Below are positions 11,430 through 23,642 of a stretch of 56,706 nucleotides of DNA, piece by piece. Numbering within the stretch: the stretch's first letter is position 1; the number at the start of each line of letters is the position of its first letter. The stretch lies in the NCBI GenBank assembly GCA_030770535.1, contig JASVEC010000106.1, positions 1 to 56,706 on the forward strand, read 5' to 3'. This DNA comes from Batkoa obscura (taxonomy: Eukaryota > Entomophthoromycota > Entomophthoromycetes > Entomophthorales > Batkoaceae). A program made the position numbers and the translations under genes. The notes beneath the pieces were generated by a model. It searched no databases and had not been told where the DNA came from. It saw nothing but the letters and a program-made list of their open reading frames with translations.

Positions 11430-14306
11430 TCAAAAAGGCTTATCATCGTACAATTTAGCATATCTACCAAGAGCCCAAATAGTAAAGGTAAGTTTATAAT
11501 TGGGGTATGAAATCATACAGTTTTTGTTAAATACACCTTCAATCAATTCTTGTTCCCATTCACCAGATGGAAGCTGACGGTCCATGATTAACTAATAATT
11601 TGTTTAAAGATAACTTGTAATAATACCAATTAACTTACCTTAATACCTTTACGAATTATTTCTTCATCAGGATATTTAGCTGCCATTAAAGAGAGTATAG
11701 CCCACGATGTATTAACCACTTGTGATTTCTCCGCTTGAGTATATTTTTTATTCTCACATGACTAAAATAACAATTAATCTATATTGCTGATAATGAAGTA
11801 AATAAGTACTTTATAAGTTTCACCCCAACCACCATCATTCATTTGTTTAGAAACCAAGTAATCACATGCATTTTTGACTGATTTACTAATATTATGTTAT
11901 ATTGTATTAAAAACAATATTATTGAACATTGATATTATTACCTATTATTATAAAATTCACCAAAGGTAGAAAGAGATTCAATAGCAAAAAAGGTAGCATA
12001 AGTAAAACAAACCCCCCAAGAACCATACCAAGAACCGTCTTTCCATTGAATTGATTTTATATAGTCTACTGCTTTCTTTTGAGCAACTCTAAATTGATAT
12101 TGTAAATTGGATCAACCAAAATATTTAATTCACTTACTTAATTTCATTACTGCGATGATCTGGATAAAATTTTTGGAAGGCTGTCAATCCCAATAATACC
12201 GCAGTAGTGCATTCGGGATAAGAATACTCAATCATTATATCGCCTATAATAACAAAACGCGTAAGTAATATTCAATTGTCAAAAAAGAATTGCAAAAACA
12301 TACTGAATACTTCAGCTACATTTAAAAGTTCAAAATAGGCACCTCCACGGACTAGTTCATAAGAAGCACAACCACCATTGGGGTTTTGGATAGACAACAA
12401 TACATTGACTGCATCAAAAAGTCTTTCGTCGCTTATTAATTTTTCATGAATGCTATATTATTTTTAAAACTTAGTTGTTAAAATTGAATTGAATTAAAAA
12501 TTACTTCAAATTTTGTAAATATAATACTGCTTTCAGTCCTTCTGCAGTACAATCTGAAACAGTATAAGATTGGTCACGGGTACTAAATGGCCAAGCACCT
12601 TTGGATATATGACGATAATCTTTACCGTAATGTATACTATTAGATTTTATCTAAACAACATAAAAATAAAAATAAAAATAAAAATTAATTAAAATGAAGC
12701 TACTTGGCATTGATCTATAAATTCATATGCTTTTATAAGACTATCTTTAAATTCTTCCTTTTCTTGTAACTTTGCTTCAACCATAGCCTGCACTATAAAA
12801 GCTGTATCCCATAGTTGTACTCCATTAGTCCCATTCATCATCATACCATCTCTCCCTAAATGTAAAAAATCCCCTATTCTTTCAACATGTTTCAAGAAGC
12901 GCTCATTGTCTACTCCATATTTATGATAAATGCATAACATATTTAAAACTTGGTTGACCTAAAAATTTAATTTAATATACCACTACTATATGACGAATGC
13001 TATATTATATTATAACAATAAAGTATTACCGGTCCAACATCCAAATACTTAGTATTCTCATCTTCCATTTCAATTTGATTCAAAGCTTCTTTTATCCCCA
13101 ATTCCCTTAATTGTCCAATATAATTTGAAGCTTGTTCATACCAAGTCAAACAATCTAATAATGTTATAAATATATAAAAAACTCCATTAAACTTATAATT
13201 GATTACAATTGATCGCCTTCATCACAGTCGAGTGAGGTTGATATAAATCTAAAGAATGTATATTATTTCTATGTATGGACCAATCGATATTATCATATTG
13301 TATATTATAGATTTCCTATTTTATTAGATTATTCAAACGATTTAAGTTATTATCAAGTTACTCTTCTTAATTCCTCAATGAATGAGTTCTCTTCACATTG
13401 GAACTTTACTCCGTACAGATAAGACATAGGAGTATACACATTTCTACTATGGACCCACATTTTTCCTGGATGAAAAGGAGACCAATCTGGTAAGATCCTA
13501 AACATCATATTAATTGGCTATTTTTTAAAAACATATAATATAAAATATCATCGTATTATTATAATTCAAAGGTGAAAATTACCATAATTCCGGGGGGATA
13601 GGATTCATGCCCTGGTAATCATAAAGATTCATACAAGCTAGTAGTAATTTACCCCAAGAAGGAACAGAAACAGCCCCACCTTTAATTATCATTATAAATA
13701 AAATAATTTATAAATTTAATATTACCATTTTCAATAATGAATTTTCTGGCATTCTTTAATTTAACATGTTCTTTATCTAGCCCAAAGATCCTTAAAGACA
13801 CATAATTCATTACAGTTCCATACATCGTTGAATGGTGTTCAATATGCAATCCCCAACCGCCATCTTTATTTTGAAAATTTAGCAAATATCGGATAAGTTC
13901 TTTTCTATATTCCAGTCCTAATTCAAATTGAGTAATGTAATATGTCACCGCCAATCCTGGAATTAAAAACAATGGACCTCCATATTCACAGGCAAAATGA
14001 CCATCCTCTGTTTGTAAATCTTTTAAAAAATTATAACCAAAATAAGCAGCTTCAGATGCTTTATCCGCTTTAGGGTTACTTGCTTTTTCCTATTAAAAAT
14101 CCAATTATCATCATTACAATTGTCGTTATAGTTTTATTTACATATTCCAAGCCTATTGAATATTTATCGAATTTGGTCTGCGGCCAATTTTGTCTTTCTT
14201 CTTTGGTATTTAGATAATGCCAAGTTTGTCTTCCATCATCTACTTTCATACGCCAACCGTTTAAGTCAGTTGCTGGTATTTCATCTAGTCCAATAGATAA
14301 AGTCAT
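11430..14306 (-). CDS. ERG7: Lanosterol synthase (oxidosqualene cyclase)
   Basis: Fourteen exons, read downward: 14142-14306, 13726-14089, 13583-13679, 13362-13497, 13207-13315, 13030-13154, 12704-12958, 12505-12650, 12304-12452, 12138-12243, 11942-12088, 11810-11885, 11639-11761, 11430-11591. All 13 introns (46-85 bases) are GT-AG and phases fit, giving 719 aa, the normal family length. It cyclises 2,3-oxidosqualene to lanosterol at the ER or lipid droplets. The catalytic motif SDCTAE puts the acid at Asp450. QW-type repeats include [31 protein letters not shown] and [10 protein letters not shown], and the C-terminus has the typical [20 protein letters not shown]. The usual MWCHCR reads MWVHSR (residues 222-227): the His is kept but both Cys are replaced. 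The N-terminal [15 protein letters not shown] is also family-typical. Confidence 0.96.
12662..12686. repeat. AAAAT pentanucleotide microsatellite in ERG7 intron 7
   Basis: About five tandem AAAAT units inside the 53-base intron 12651-12703. Confidence 0.7.
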
Positions 14307-14485
14307 CTTAAATATTTATTTTATTAGAAAAAGTAGCAAAGAATATCTATTTTATAGCATTTAATCCAAAATCGTATGATGTGCTTTTTTTAATCTATTT
14401 AATCTTACTTATTTTATTGGATAATCTTGTCCCCTATTTAAATTTTAAGTATATTTTGCCCTATCGTACCATCATATCATAATAT

Positions 14486-14579
14486 GGAAATGTTTTTTTT
14501 GATTTCATACTTTTTCCATTTTTAAGTGCTATTTGAGCCGAAAAATTAGTAAAATTCTTAAACACAAAAATACACTCCC
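14486..14579 (-). mobile_element. MITE-A copy A7
   Basis: Full-length reverse copy about 180 bases upstream of the ERG7 start; flanks ATAT and ATAT. Confidence 0.85.
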
Positions 14580-15173
14580 ATATTATAGTTCTATAAATTT
14601 AGCATCGTCCTCGGATAAACTAATTCCCAAAAGATACTTTTACAAAAATAACATTTAACCTATTTTATTATTAATAGTTATATTTATTTCTACATAATAC
14701 ACATGTACATAAGTGAAAATGATAAAAATATACATGTTTTTTGCTCCTAAAGCTGACTAAGGCTTTTCTAAATTACAAGCTTAAGTAACGAACAAAGTAG
14801 TGAAAGGAAAGAATATTACGTATAAAAGTAACATCAAACTAAAGGTATTTAGCAAGTGATTGATCAAGTATATTTTGTATAATTTATTTATAGCTTATTG
14901 CACTTATACGCTTTTAATAGAATAAATGCTTTATTAAAGATGAAGTTATCCTTTTTTTCTGTAATCACTAATTTTAAAATTTTATATTAGATAAAAATGA
15001 ACAATACGGCAAATAGAGAACATTCTTATGATTCTTGAATTTCTTAAATATCAAAATATGTATTAATAATTAGTATAAATATGATTTTATCAAAGGCTTA
15101 GATTAAATTAATATCTCTATATCATTTATAATATTTCTAAAGAATGAAAAGAAGTAATAAAATATAAATAACT

Positions 15174-15269
15174 GGGAATGTTTTTTGTTTAAGAATTTTG
15201 CTGATAAAATCTCCGCTCAAATAACGCTCAAAAAATGGATAAAGTAATGAAACCAAAAAAAATATTCTC
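15174..15269 (+). mobile_element. MITE-A copy A8
   Basis: Forward copy; flanks AACT and AAAT, a duplication with one difference. Confidence 0.8.
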
Positions 15270-15304
15270 AAATCATGTTTACTTAAAATTAATTTATTTA
15301 AGAT

Positions 15305-15397
15305 GGGGTGTATTTTTTGTCTAAGAATCTCACTAATAGACTTTTCCACTCAAATAGCACAAAAAATGGAAAAAGTGATGAAACCAGAAAACACCCC
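15305..15397 (+). mobile_element. MITE-A copy A9
   Basis: Forward copy with a small central deletion, 35 bases after A8. Confidence 0.8.
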
Positions 15398-15500
15398 ATA
15401 CTTAATATCTAAGTATTGGTTAAGGTTATATTAATAAAAATAAGCAATAGTATGCTTTTTATTGTCAGTGAGTTATAATAAATGATAAAACACAATATCA

Positions 15501-15676
15501 GGTCGTTCGAAATGTCTCAGTATAAATTCATGCCTATTAAAAATAGTTAGTTATTGCTTGCAACACCACTATAGAGTTTGGTTAAATATTCATTTTGTAG
15601 TTAAAATTTACTATTGCAAGTAATAACTGACTATCCTTAATAGACATGAATTTATACTAAGATAATTTGAACAGTC
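15501..15676. mobile_element. Foldback MITE of a second family (MITE-D)
   Basis: The two ends are long imperfect inverted repeats of about 60 bases. Both contain AGTATAAATTCATG followed by CCTATTAA or TCTATTAA, then TTAGTTATTGCTTGCAA or a close form. The 50-base middle is unique. Only one copy is seen. No transposase is present and target-site duplications could not be fixed. Confidence 0.6.
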
Positions 15677-16637
15677 TAATGTAAGCTTTAAAATGTGGAA
15701 TATTTTTTATCAATTGCTCACTTGCTATTTTAAATTTTAAAACTAAACTGTCAATCAGCATGATGGTGTAAATAGTTATAAATTATATCAATAGTTATCA
15801 CACACTTGAGCTTAAACAAGCTGCATTAGTTAATTTTTAAATTTCAAAAAGTAATAAAGGTGGACAACATTTGGTAGAAAACATTCCTATGTATATACAC
15901 TAATACTAGAATTTAAATTCTTAACGGTATTTTTAGAAACTGCTAATAATGAATTTATGTTTTTGACATATTTGAAAATTTACTTAATTTAAACATAGTG
16001 GATACTACTAAATTTATATAGGTAAAATAAAAATCATTTCTAATTATTGTTTTAAAATAAATTATAAGGATAAAAGCAAGTTAAAAATAGCTTTTAAAAT
16101 AGGTAATTCTATTATTTAAATATTAAGTTTGAGTTTCTAGTATGAATGCTTATACAAAACTTTATCCTATTACAAAACAGTGTGAGCAAGTCTATACCCT
16201 CTTAATTTATCATTTATGCTATTTATAGAATTTACATAAATCCGTTTATTTGAATGTTTGTTCAATATAATAATATATTACTATGCCATAAAATATAAAA
16301 ATATAAAAGCATATATAATTATAGAATGATAAATATACTCAGTAAATAATAAATCGTTATTTATAACTAAACATTGTTATTTTTAAATTAATGAATAATA
16401 AAAATAAACAATGTGATTAAGGTTAATTTGATTGACACTTTAGTATTGACTTTTCTAGTTGATTTAATTATTATTATATTTTCATTATTCATCTTATGAT
16501 ACGAAATGATTTAAACTATAATCTCATAATAGCATTTAAAAATAGATTCGAAATAGAAACCTGTTTTCAAATATCTCTGCTATGCCAGCTTAGTATATAC
16601 AACATCAAACTAATAAAAATAAGTGGAATCAAAACAA

Positions 16638-16646
16638 TATATAAAG
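16638..16646 (+). promoter_or_regulatory. Likely TATA box of the expansin-like gene
   Basis: TATATAAAG lies 57-65 bases before the ATG at 16703, a normal fungal spacing. Confidence 0.4.
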
Positions 16647-16702
16647 GATCAAACACCCAATTAGTTAATAAACAATTCAACTATTCGGTTTAATCAAATA
16701 CT

Positions 16703-17433
16703 ATGAAATCTTCCTTTTTAATTGCTTCTTTCGCTTCACTTATTGCTGCACAAAACAAAGGTAGTGCAAGGTATGATACCAACTCAGGTAATTGAAATAA
16801 ATTACATTTTAGACAAATTTTATCTTTATAATTTAGGGTATCGTAAATGTAGTTTTCCTGATGGTACTTATACTGACCAAGTATTTGTGGGTCCGCTTTA
16901 TTACAATGGTGCTCAATCTTGTGGAGCTTGTCTTAGTATTACTAACACTGCCAACAATCAAACTGTCATTGCAAACGTAGTTGATCAGTGTGTTGGATGT
17001 GGCCAATTTGATTTAGTCATGAGCTTGAATACTTTTCAAAAGATTGCCGATCCAGCTGCAGGAGTAGTGAACGTTTCTTGGAATCAAATAAGGTGTCCAA
17101 ATGTTCAAGGTAATATTAAATATTCATGGCAATCTGGTTCCAATCAATGGTGGGCAGCAGTGCAGTAAGTTATATTTTATTACTTATATATATGTATAGT
17201 AATAGTTTAGAATTCAAAATTATGTTTCGGCTGTAAGATCTTTAGAATATAAATCCGCTACTAAAGATTGGACACCAGTAATGCGCAGAGACGACAACTT
17301 TTTTATTTTATCTTCTGCTGGTCCTGGACCCTACAAATTCCGTCTTACATCCTACGACAACAAAGTAGTCGAAGACCCTAATGTAGTACCCTTGGAAAAT
17401 GGCGGTATCCAAACTTCCCCTGTACAGTTTTAA
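16703..17433 (+). CDS. Secreted expansin-like protein (double-psi barrel plus CBM63-like domain)
   Basis: Exons 16703-16787, 16837-17164 and 17211-17433 join in phase to 211 aa. Residues 1-16 (MKSSFLIASFASLIAA) are a signal peptide. Residues about 20-125 form a double-psi beta-barrel: YDTNSGYRKCSF at the start, Cys pairs at 33, 57, 60, 80 and 83, and VVDQCVGCGQFDL with Asp78 and Asp87, the GH45-like acidic positions of expansins. Residues about 135-211 match the expansin C-terminal domain: Trp-rich WWAAVQ before it, then VRSLEYKSATKDW, GPGPYKFRLTSYD and a closing GGIQTSPVQF. Such proteins loosen plant or fungal wall polysaccharides without hydrolysis. In fungi they are thought to act on the organism's own wall or on plant material. 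The gene stands alone on its strand. A plain barwin/cerato-type effector is less likely because of the second domain. Confidence 0.85.
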
Positions 17434-18362
17434 TTTGTTTATAAAGTAATGCAAAACAATTGATGTTTTTATTTTCAAAATCAGTTTTAATGTTTTGCTC
17501 TGTTATTTCTTTTCAAGTAGATTAAAGTTGAAGATAATATTCTAAACTATAGTATTTTAATATGACTCTATTAGATATTCATGAGAGTTCATTTGTTTTC
17601 TGTTAATAGGCTACTATAATAAATAAAACATATAGCAACATTATGCTTTCAATTTGTTACCATAAAGTGGAATGTAGTCAATTTTAAATTTAATTGTAAA
17701 ATATATGAACTGAATATTAGAACAGATAAACTATCCAAAGCAACTTGTACAGCTGTAGCAACTTTTCTATATATATTATAAACATTTGTATGCTATAATG
17801 TAATCTAGGAAATCGAGCTTGGCATATCAAAGCTTTTGTGGCCCATGTTGAATAAAATTCCATAAGTCTTACAAATATCCATACCCTTACCCTATTTTAA
17901 TCTATAAAGTAATCTTATAAACAAAGTATTTCAATTAATTAGACTTAGGGGCTAAGCTCAAAACCTCTCAAGAAGGGTGGACGATTGTAGTTTCTAAGTA
18001 CTGATTATTTAGTGCAGTAAGTTACTGTGTATGAAACAAACTTAATAAAAATTGCTTAAAAGGATTGTTTTTTTGTTTATCTTTGTATTCTTGTTACATA
18101 ATATAATAAAAAATTATTAGACAAATACCAAAACAAAAAAGGTGTCCATATAATCATTTTAAATCACTCTTTAAACTTAAATTTAGTGTTTTATTGTCAT
18201 TGTGTATTAATAAAATACTTAGGTGCTGAAGCATTAAAGTTTTTAAAGTTGTCAAAATGGAATTTTAAATATAATTTACATTATGAGCTATAGATTTTTT
18301 TATAAAAGTGACTTGAGGTGAAAAAATTATTTTTGAAAATAACAAGTTTTTAACTGTATAAT

Positions 18363-18462
18363 ATGGGGATGTATTTTTGTGTTTAAGAATTTTACTAACA
18401 AATTTTCCACTTAAATAGCGCTTAAAAAATGGAAAAAATAATGAAGTCAAAAAAACACCCCC
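18363..18462 (+). mobile_element. MITE-A copy A10
   Basis: Full-length copy close to consensus; flanked by ATAT on both sides. Confidence 0.9.
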
Positions 18463-18957
18463 ATATGATTAAACATAATTTTTTAAAAGTTAATACTTTA
18501 AATCTAGGTTTTATCAATTTACAATTTGTTTAAAAATTCTTTTACTATAGCAATGATATGATAAAATTGCTATATATAAAATTTAAAATAAACTTCATAG
18601 TTTTTAATAATAAGAATAAATTAATAAAAAATAATTAAGTCAAATAATTTTATTTTAATTTACAGCTTTTTTTTAATTGTTTTGATATAATAAAACAAAT
18701 ATAAAAACATTTTCAAAATAATATACTTTTAAGTAAAAAAGATGAAAAAGCTATTAACTATAATAACAAATGTTTTTAATGCCTAAAAATAAAACAAGAT
18801 TAATAAAATTTTAGTTATTACAATTTTACATTTTTATAAAAAAAACTTTAAAAAAAAATATTATAGATTTTAAATAGGTTGTATTTATTTTTACAGCTTA
18901 AATTCAAACACTGAAATTTAACTTTTTAATTATAATTAAATAATAGTATTTTTATAT

Positions 18958-19053
18958 AAAGATGTATTTTTATATTTAAGAATTTTATTAATAATTCTTT
19001 TGCTTAAATAGTGTTTAAAAGATAAAAAAAGCGATAAGCTAAAAAAACCTTTA
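18958..19053 (+). mobile_element. MITE-A copy A11 (old)
   Basis: Recognisable over its whole length but strongly shifted toward A and T, with many G/C to A/T changes, so it appears to be an old copy. Confidence 0.7.
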
Positions 19054-19126
19054 CATTAAATTATTAATATTTAATTAAATAATAACTATAACAATCTCGG
19101 TAATAAAACTACTAAAATAATAAAAT

Positions 19127-19224
19127 GGGGATGTTTTTTTGGCTTCATTACTTTTTCCATCTTTTAAGCACTATCTGAACGGAAAAATTGTTAGTAAGAT
19201 TCTTAAATACGAAAATATATCCCC
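19127..19224 (-). mobile_element. MITE-A copy A12
   Basis: Full-length reverse copy flanked by AAAT on both sides, a duplication different from ATAT that helps fix the element ends. Confidence 0.9.
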
Positions 19225-19971
19225 AAATGCTATAATTTATTCTATTAAATTTATTAAATCTTTGAAATTTTAGCTGTGGCCCCTTTTAAAATATAGCTTA
19301 GTGAAATTGCAAAAAATAGGTAATTTCTTGAATAAAAAGTAGCTTAAAATCAAGTTTCAAATTGAAACTGAAATCACAAAACAATTGACTTTCAACTTGA
19401 GCCTTTTAACATGAAATCTATGACGTTAAAAGCTAAGATAAACTCCAAAAAAATTTTAAGCTTTGAAAAAACATGACCTGCCTGAAATCCATTATGCTTA
19501 GAAATATTCTTGCAAAATCAGCTTATAATAACAAAAGTTCACTTATTTATTTTCTCCCTAAAAACAGGCAACTTTAAGCAAATGTACTTTTGAGCTTACA
19601 GCCATTTAAATCCAATTGTGCATGACTAGCTGTTCACCCAGGGATAAATTTCAGGCACAAATTTCGTCAAGTCCGAGGACTAGACTTTAAAAAACATTCG
19701 AATAAATAGTTAAGAAATTTTTTACTCAATACACAGCTGTTAAAGTCAATTGTACAGTGCCTAGCTATTGCTTTTATAATCAATGACATGTATAATTATG
19801 CTGACCTACAGTCTAATCCTCAATTTTTTGTTTTAGAATGAGTGGTTAGTCCTGTACAATTGAAATTTAACCAGTTGTAAAGCTTAAATTTGAAAAATCA
19901 TGAAACCAAGGCATCACATTCCCATGAAAAAATAAGCTTATTTAAAAGAAATTGCTTTCTCATTTTAATTG

Positions 19972-20163
19972 TTACAGGATAAAACTATTGAATGGGCAAT
20001 TATTCTTAGTAAATAACAAATATAGTATGAATATTCCAACTATTACTTTGGGTATTAAATCAACTATCATTATGAAAAATAAAAAATTGTGAGCAAATAT
20101 CCATTTATTTAGTAAATAATTTGACCAATTTTTATGAGAAGGGGATAGTGCAATATACATCAT
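19972..20163 (-). CDS. Possible small membrane protein, unknown
   Basis: A 63-codon frame starts MMYIALSPSHKNWSNYLL and contains one or two hydrophobic stretches (HNFLFFIMIVDLIPKVIVGIF). It lies 87 bases downstream of the gene at 20251-20680 on the same strand. I know of no matching family. It could be a real small membrane protein, one exon of a longer gene, or a chance frame in AT-rich DNA. Confidence 0.25.
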   Translation of the reverse strand: MMYIALSPSHKNWSNYLLNKWIFAHNFLFFIMIVDLIPKVIVGIFILYLLFTKNNCPFNSFIL

Positions 20164-20250
20164 TGAAGAGTTACTTGATATTTTAAATTAAATTGATTTG
20201 TTTAATTTTTAGATAAATAAATTCTATTATCATCTTTTAAAGTCAAATAA

Positions 20251-20680
20251 TTAGAAAAAGTGATGTTCAACATGTTCGTAATAAGGTTCATTAAAACGAG
20301 AAAAGATAGGTGAAGTATTATTAGTATTATTAGTATTATTAGTATTATTAGTATTATTAGAAGCGGATTGATTTAATAAAGTAACATTTATACTGTTATT
20401 CATTTGATGTTCGTAAGTTGTACTATTTTTCTTGCTTCTCATTTTTTCTAACTGTTCAAACTGGTCATAATTAAAGTCCTAATAAAATGTAAATAAAAAG
20501 CTGAATAATGGCAATATTAAGACTAACTTGAACAGTCATATCTTCATCACTAGTCATATCTTCATTAGAAACCTTACGCTTTAAGTGTGGATTCTTGCAG
20601 ATTTCTACTTAAAAATTAGAAAATAAAAAATAGTCAAAAACAAATTTACCAAAGCGAGCGTATTTATGATAGGAAGGCAT
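20251..20680 (-). CDS. 112-aa hypothetical protein with Asn-Asn-Thr tract
   Basis: Exons read downward 20650-20680, 20528-20607 and 20251-20478; introns of 42 and 49 bases are GT-AG and phases fit. The N-terminus is MPSYHKYARFVEICKNPHLK, then KRKVSNEDMTSDEDMTVQ, an acidic stretch with possible phosphorylation sites just after a basic KRK cluster. The middle is Asn-rich with four to five NNT units, and the end is PYYEHVEHHFF. Basic N-terminal, acidic and Asn-rich parts suggest a nuclear regulatory protein, but that is inference and the family is unknown. The repeat tract is likely to vary in length between strains. Confidence 0.6.
20314..20360. repeat. Nine-base tandem repeat inside a coding region
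   Basis: About five units of AGTATTATT on the plus strand (AATAATACT on the coding strand), encoding Asn-Asn-Thr. Confidence 0.85.
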
Positions 20681-22118
20681 GATGTAAAAAGGATCAAATT
20701 GCTAAGAAATTTTAAAGAGTATCTACTTTTAAAAAAAATAAAATGTTATTAAAAATAAAATAAAATAAATCAATCATGACACTGCCTTTATATACTTTTC
20801 AACCCATCCTATTTTTTTGATAGGCAGAGAATAGTTTTAATTTTATTGAATTCTTGAATTATTATAAAGTCATATAAATTGGTGCACTGTTAAATCATTG
20901 GCTGGAGAGATTCTAACCTACCATTGGCTATTCCTCCCAACTTGTCTTCCCTTAAATTTAATATGAGCAAAACAATGGTGGTGTTATTACTCTTCAACGC
21001 AATTTATGGAGTTCTTTTAACAAATTATTTTTCACTCAGTAAACTTTAATTGGACACAAAAGATCAAATCATTTTCATCTCAATTGTATAAATGAGGCTT
21101 AAACCAAATGAGTTTAAAGTATTGGTTATGGCTTTAACTTGTTTATATTTAACCTGCTTACTAAATAAATTATATACCAAAATTCAATTTGGGCAAGCTA
21201 TTATACAAATGCCCATTTAAATAAAATTCGCCCAAATCAGAGTAAAATAAAAGAATGAAGATTGCAGGCAGATAATCTTTAAAACTGACTTTTAAATTTA
21301 CAGATATTACAAATTGAACGTAGCAGCATAGTTGCAATTTCATTAGCATTATAGATATGCCTATTCACGACACCTACAGATTCAAAAAGAACCATGAGCT
21401 CTTTTAATTAATTAATCACAGCTTTTTATTTTTCTTTGATTTTGGGCTAATGTAAAATAAACCACCAATGATTTTATATTATCACTATTTTAGAAAAGAT
21501 GATTTTATTTTATTTGTTTAGTTTAGACAAACCATTATAGCTTATTTACATGATTGGCCTCATATGATTGATAAGTTTTTTAATTAGCTTAGCTAAGAGT
21601 TTGTTATTCAATATTAAATTGGTTGGGTAAATTTAATTGAAAAAGCGAGTTAGGATAGCTATTAACTTAATTTGATTCAGGATTGCTTTATAAAATCAAC
21701 TATAATTTATGCACTATCAATTTACTTTGCCCACTTGGAAGCTTAAAGTATAAATTGGAATGGGTAAAAATTTCAGTTAAAACCAAACTATAATAAACTA
21801 TAATTTATATTAATCTTGTTTTCTATGAAAGTGTTTTCTTTGGTTTCATCACTTTTTTCATGTTTTAAGCACTATTTGAGCGAAAAGTTTGTTAGTAAAA
21901 TTCTTAAAGAAAAGAAATATAATTTAGCTTTAATTTTATAACATTTAGTTTTTCAGTTAAATAATACAAATCTTAATTAATTTATAATCTAAAATATCCA
22001 AAAATCATTATTAAATAATGTTAAAGCTTTTAAAAAAACTATTTTTATTAGGAACCAAAAACACCTAACAGTTGTTATTACTGTAATTTATATTGATATT
22101 AATCAAAGTTGTAAATGC
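20681..22118. other. Intergenic stretch at the edge of the repeat island
   Basis: Upstream region of the 112-aa protein gene, then AT-rich sequence with one damaged MITE-A (A13). No gene could be supported. Confidence 0.45.
21826..21912 (-). mobile_element. MITE-A copy A13
   Basis: Reverse copy that has lost its last bases; the GGTTTCATCACTTTTTTCATG and GAGCGAAAAGTTTGTTAG parts are clear. Confidence 0.75.
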
Positions 22119-22509
22119 AAATAAATACATGTTCCTATAAAACTTCACTAAGGAATATTTACCATTGACTGCTTTATAGTCAACATTGAAGATTTGCTAT
22201 CAAATAAATTATTTTAATGCTATAATTACATTATTAGTATATTAATAAGTTAATAAATACCTGAACGGGAGGAAGTAATTAGTCCTAGAGCTATGATTAA
22301 CTATCCCGATGTAATGCAACCAATATAATAACAGTTTTTACTTAATATTATAGCTAACTGCTTAGTAAATATCGATAATTTTAAATTCTCTGTTGTTTTT
22401 GTAAGGTGAGCTGGGATTGATCTTTTAATTTTTCTGTTTTCTATAGACTCTATAACTTTAATTGGAGCTATATCGCTTTTTTTTAATGTATCGGATACTG
22501 GATAACAAT

Positions 22510-22608
22510 GGGGATGTATTTTTTTGTTCAAGAATTTTACTAACGATCTTTCCACTGAAATAGCGCTTAAAAAATAGAAAAAGTAATGAAATCAAAAAAA
22601 ACATTCCC
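22510..22608 (+). mobile_element. MITE-A copy A14 inside B1
   Basis: Inserted at the same base of Element B as A23 in B2. B3-B5 keep the empty site AACAATGTAG; the filled site shows a repeated AAT or AATG. Confidence 0.9.
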
Positions 22609-23450
22609 AATGTAGTTTATTATTGTGTTTAATAAAGTGTAAGTACTTCTTTAATGCCCTGCATCTCTACTATTCTTTTTGTATTTTTGTTTCTTTCATA
22701 CTTTTTAAAAATTATATCTGTTTTCCCATCATCAACGGTCGAGTTATTAATTTTATTATGCTCGCAAATAAAAGCCTCAAATCTTGAAACTAATCAATTG
22801 ATATCTTCTATTTTACCTAATGCTTCAAAACTACTTTTCCATTTTGAAAGGTTCCCAAAATGTCCATCAACTATACTTTTTCTATGATGCTCAGCAAAAA
22901 AATTAAGACCAATATTTAAACTACTGTTTATTTTATGGATTTCTTTAAATATATAGTGTAGAAACTCTTGGGATCTAAAATGATTTCCTGTATCTGCCCA
23001 TATATTAATTTTTGTAAACTTTTTAAATAAAAGCTCTGTAGAGGTTAAATCAATTCAACAGTCTCCTGCATATGCTGAATCATGATTCAATATTTCAGAT
23101 AAATAATCAAAGTAAACTTTGCCTATTGTTTTATCATTTAAATATAAAACACCAAAACCTAATACTGATATAGCTTGTTTATTATAATGATCTAGATTTA
23201 TTGAATCTGGTCTTGTTCCTATTTCCATATTTTGTTTAAAATCTAAAACCATTATACAACTTTTATTATTTAATTTTTTAACAGTTTCATTGTACTTTAA
23301 GTATTAATATAAAATTTATATTACAATCAAAAGGTTTTTGTACCCCTATTTTATTCTTTATTATTATGTTTATTTTATTTTCAAATTATATACTAGGTAC
23401 ATGTATTATATAGGGTGTTTTTACTATATTTTTGAAAGTATCTAGTATAT

Positions 23451-23548
23451 AGGGATGTATTTTTGTGTTTAAGAATTTACCAACAAATTTTCCACTCAAA
23501 TAGGGCTTAAAAAATCGAAAAAATAATGAAGTCAAAAAGAACACTCCC
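23451..23548 (+). mobile_element. MITE-A copy A15 inside B1
   Basis: Forward copy, close to consensus, nested in Element B. Confidence 0.85.
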
Positions 23549-23642
23549 ATATATTTAAAAAATATTGATAATAGCTACTGCATTATTTTTTAAATCATCA
23601 AATATTTATTTATATATCATTTTCTGCTTTTATTTAATATGT

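Larger units (their letters stand above)
14307..16702. other. Divergent intergenic region, ERG7 to expansin
   Basis: Holds both promoters, three MITE-A copies (A7, A8, A9) and one foldback element (MITE-D). No coding frame could be supported; the 65-codon frame at 16496-16693 overlaps the probable promoter and looks accidental. Confidence 0.5.
17434..19971. other. Gene-free stretch with MITEs
   Basis: Contains MITE-A copies A10, A11 and A12 and otherwise AT-rich unique sequence; no spliced or intact gene could be recognised. Confidence 0.45.

Noticed and set aside
16496-16693. 65-codon frame upstream of the expansin gene
   Set aside because: Covers the likely TATA box and promoter and has no recognisable protein feature.
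18265-18450. Several 60-100 codon frames with SGKFVSKILKHKN-like text
   Set aside because: These are translations of MITE-A itself and recur wherever a copy lies; they do not indicate a gene.
22654-22887. 77-codon plus-strand frame repeated at 27389 and 38116
   Set aside because: It is the antisense shadow of the Element B transposase core; its conservation follows from the near identity of the element copies.
22794-23057. TGA read as tryptophan in the Element B transposase (variant genetic code)
   Set aside because: Host genes here (ERG7, ATG14, RRM protein) use TGG for Trp and the transposase itself uses TGG in WADTG and LSKWKSS. At one of the two sites copy B4 has TTA (Leu), so that TGA is better explained as a shared mutation.
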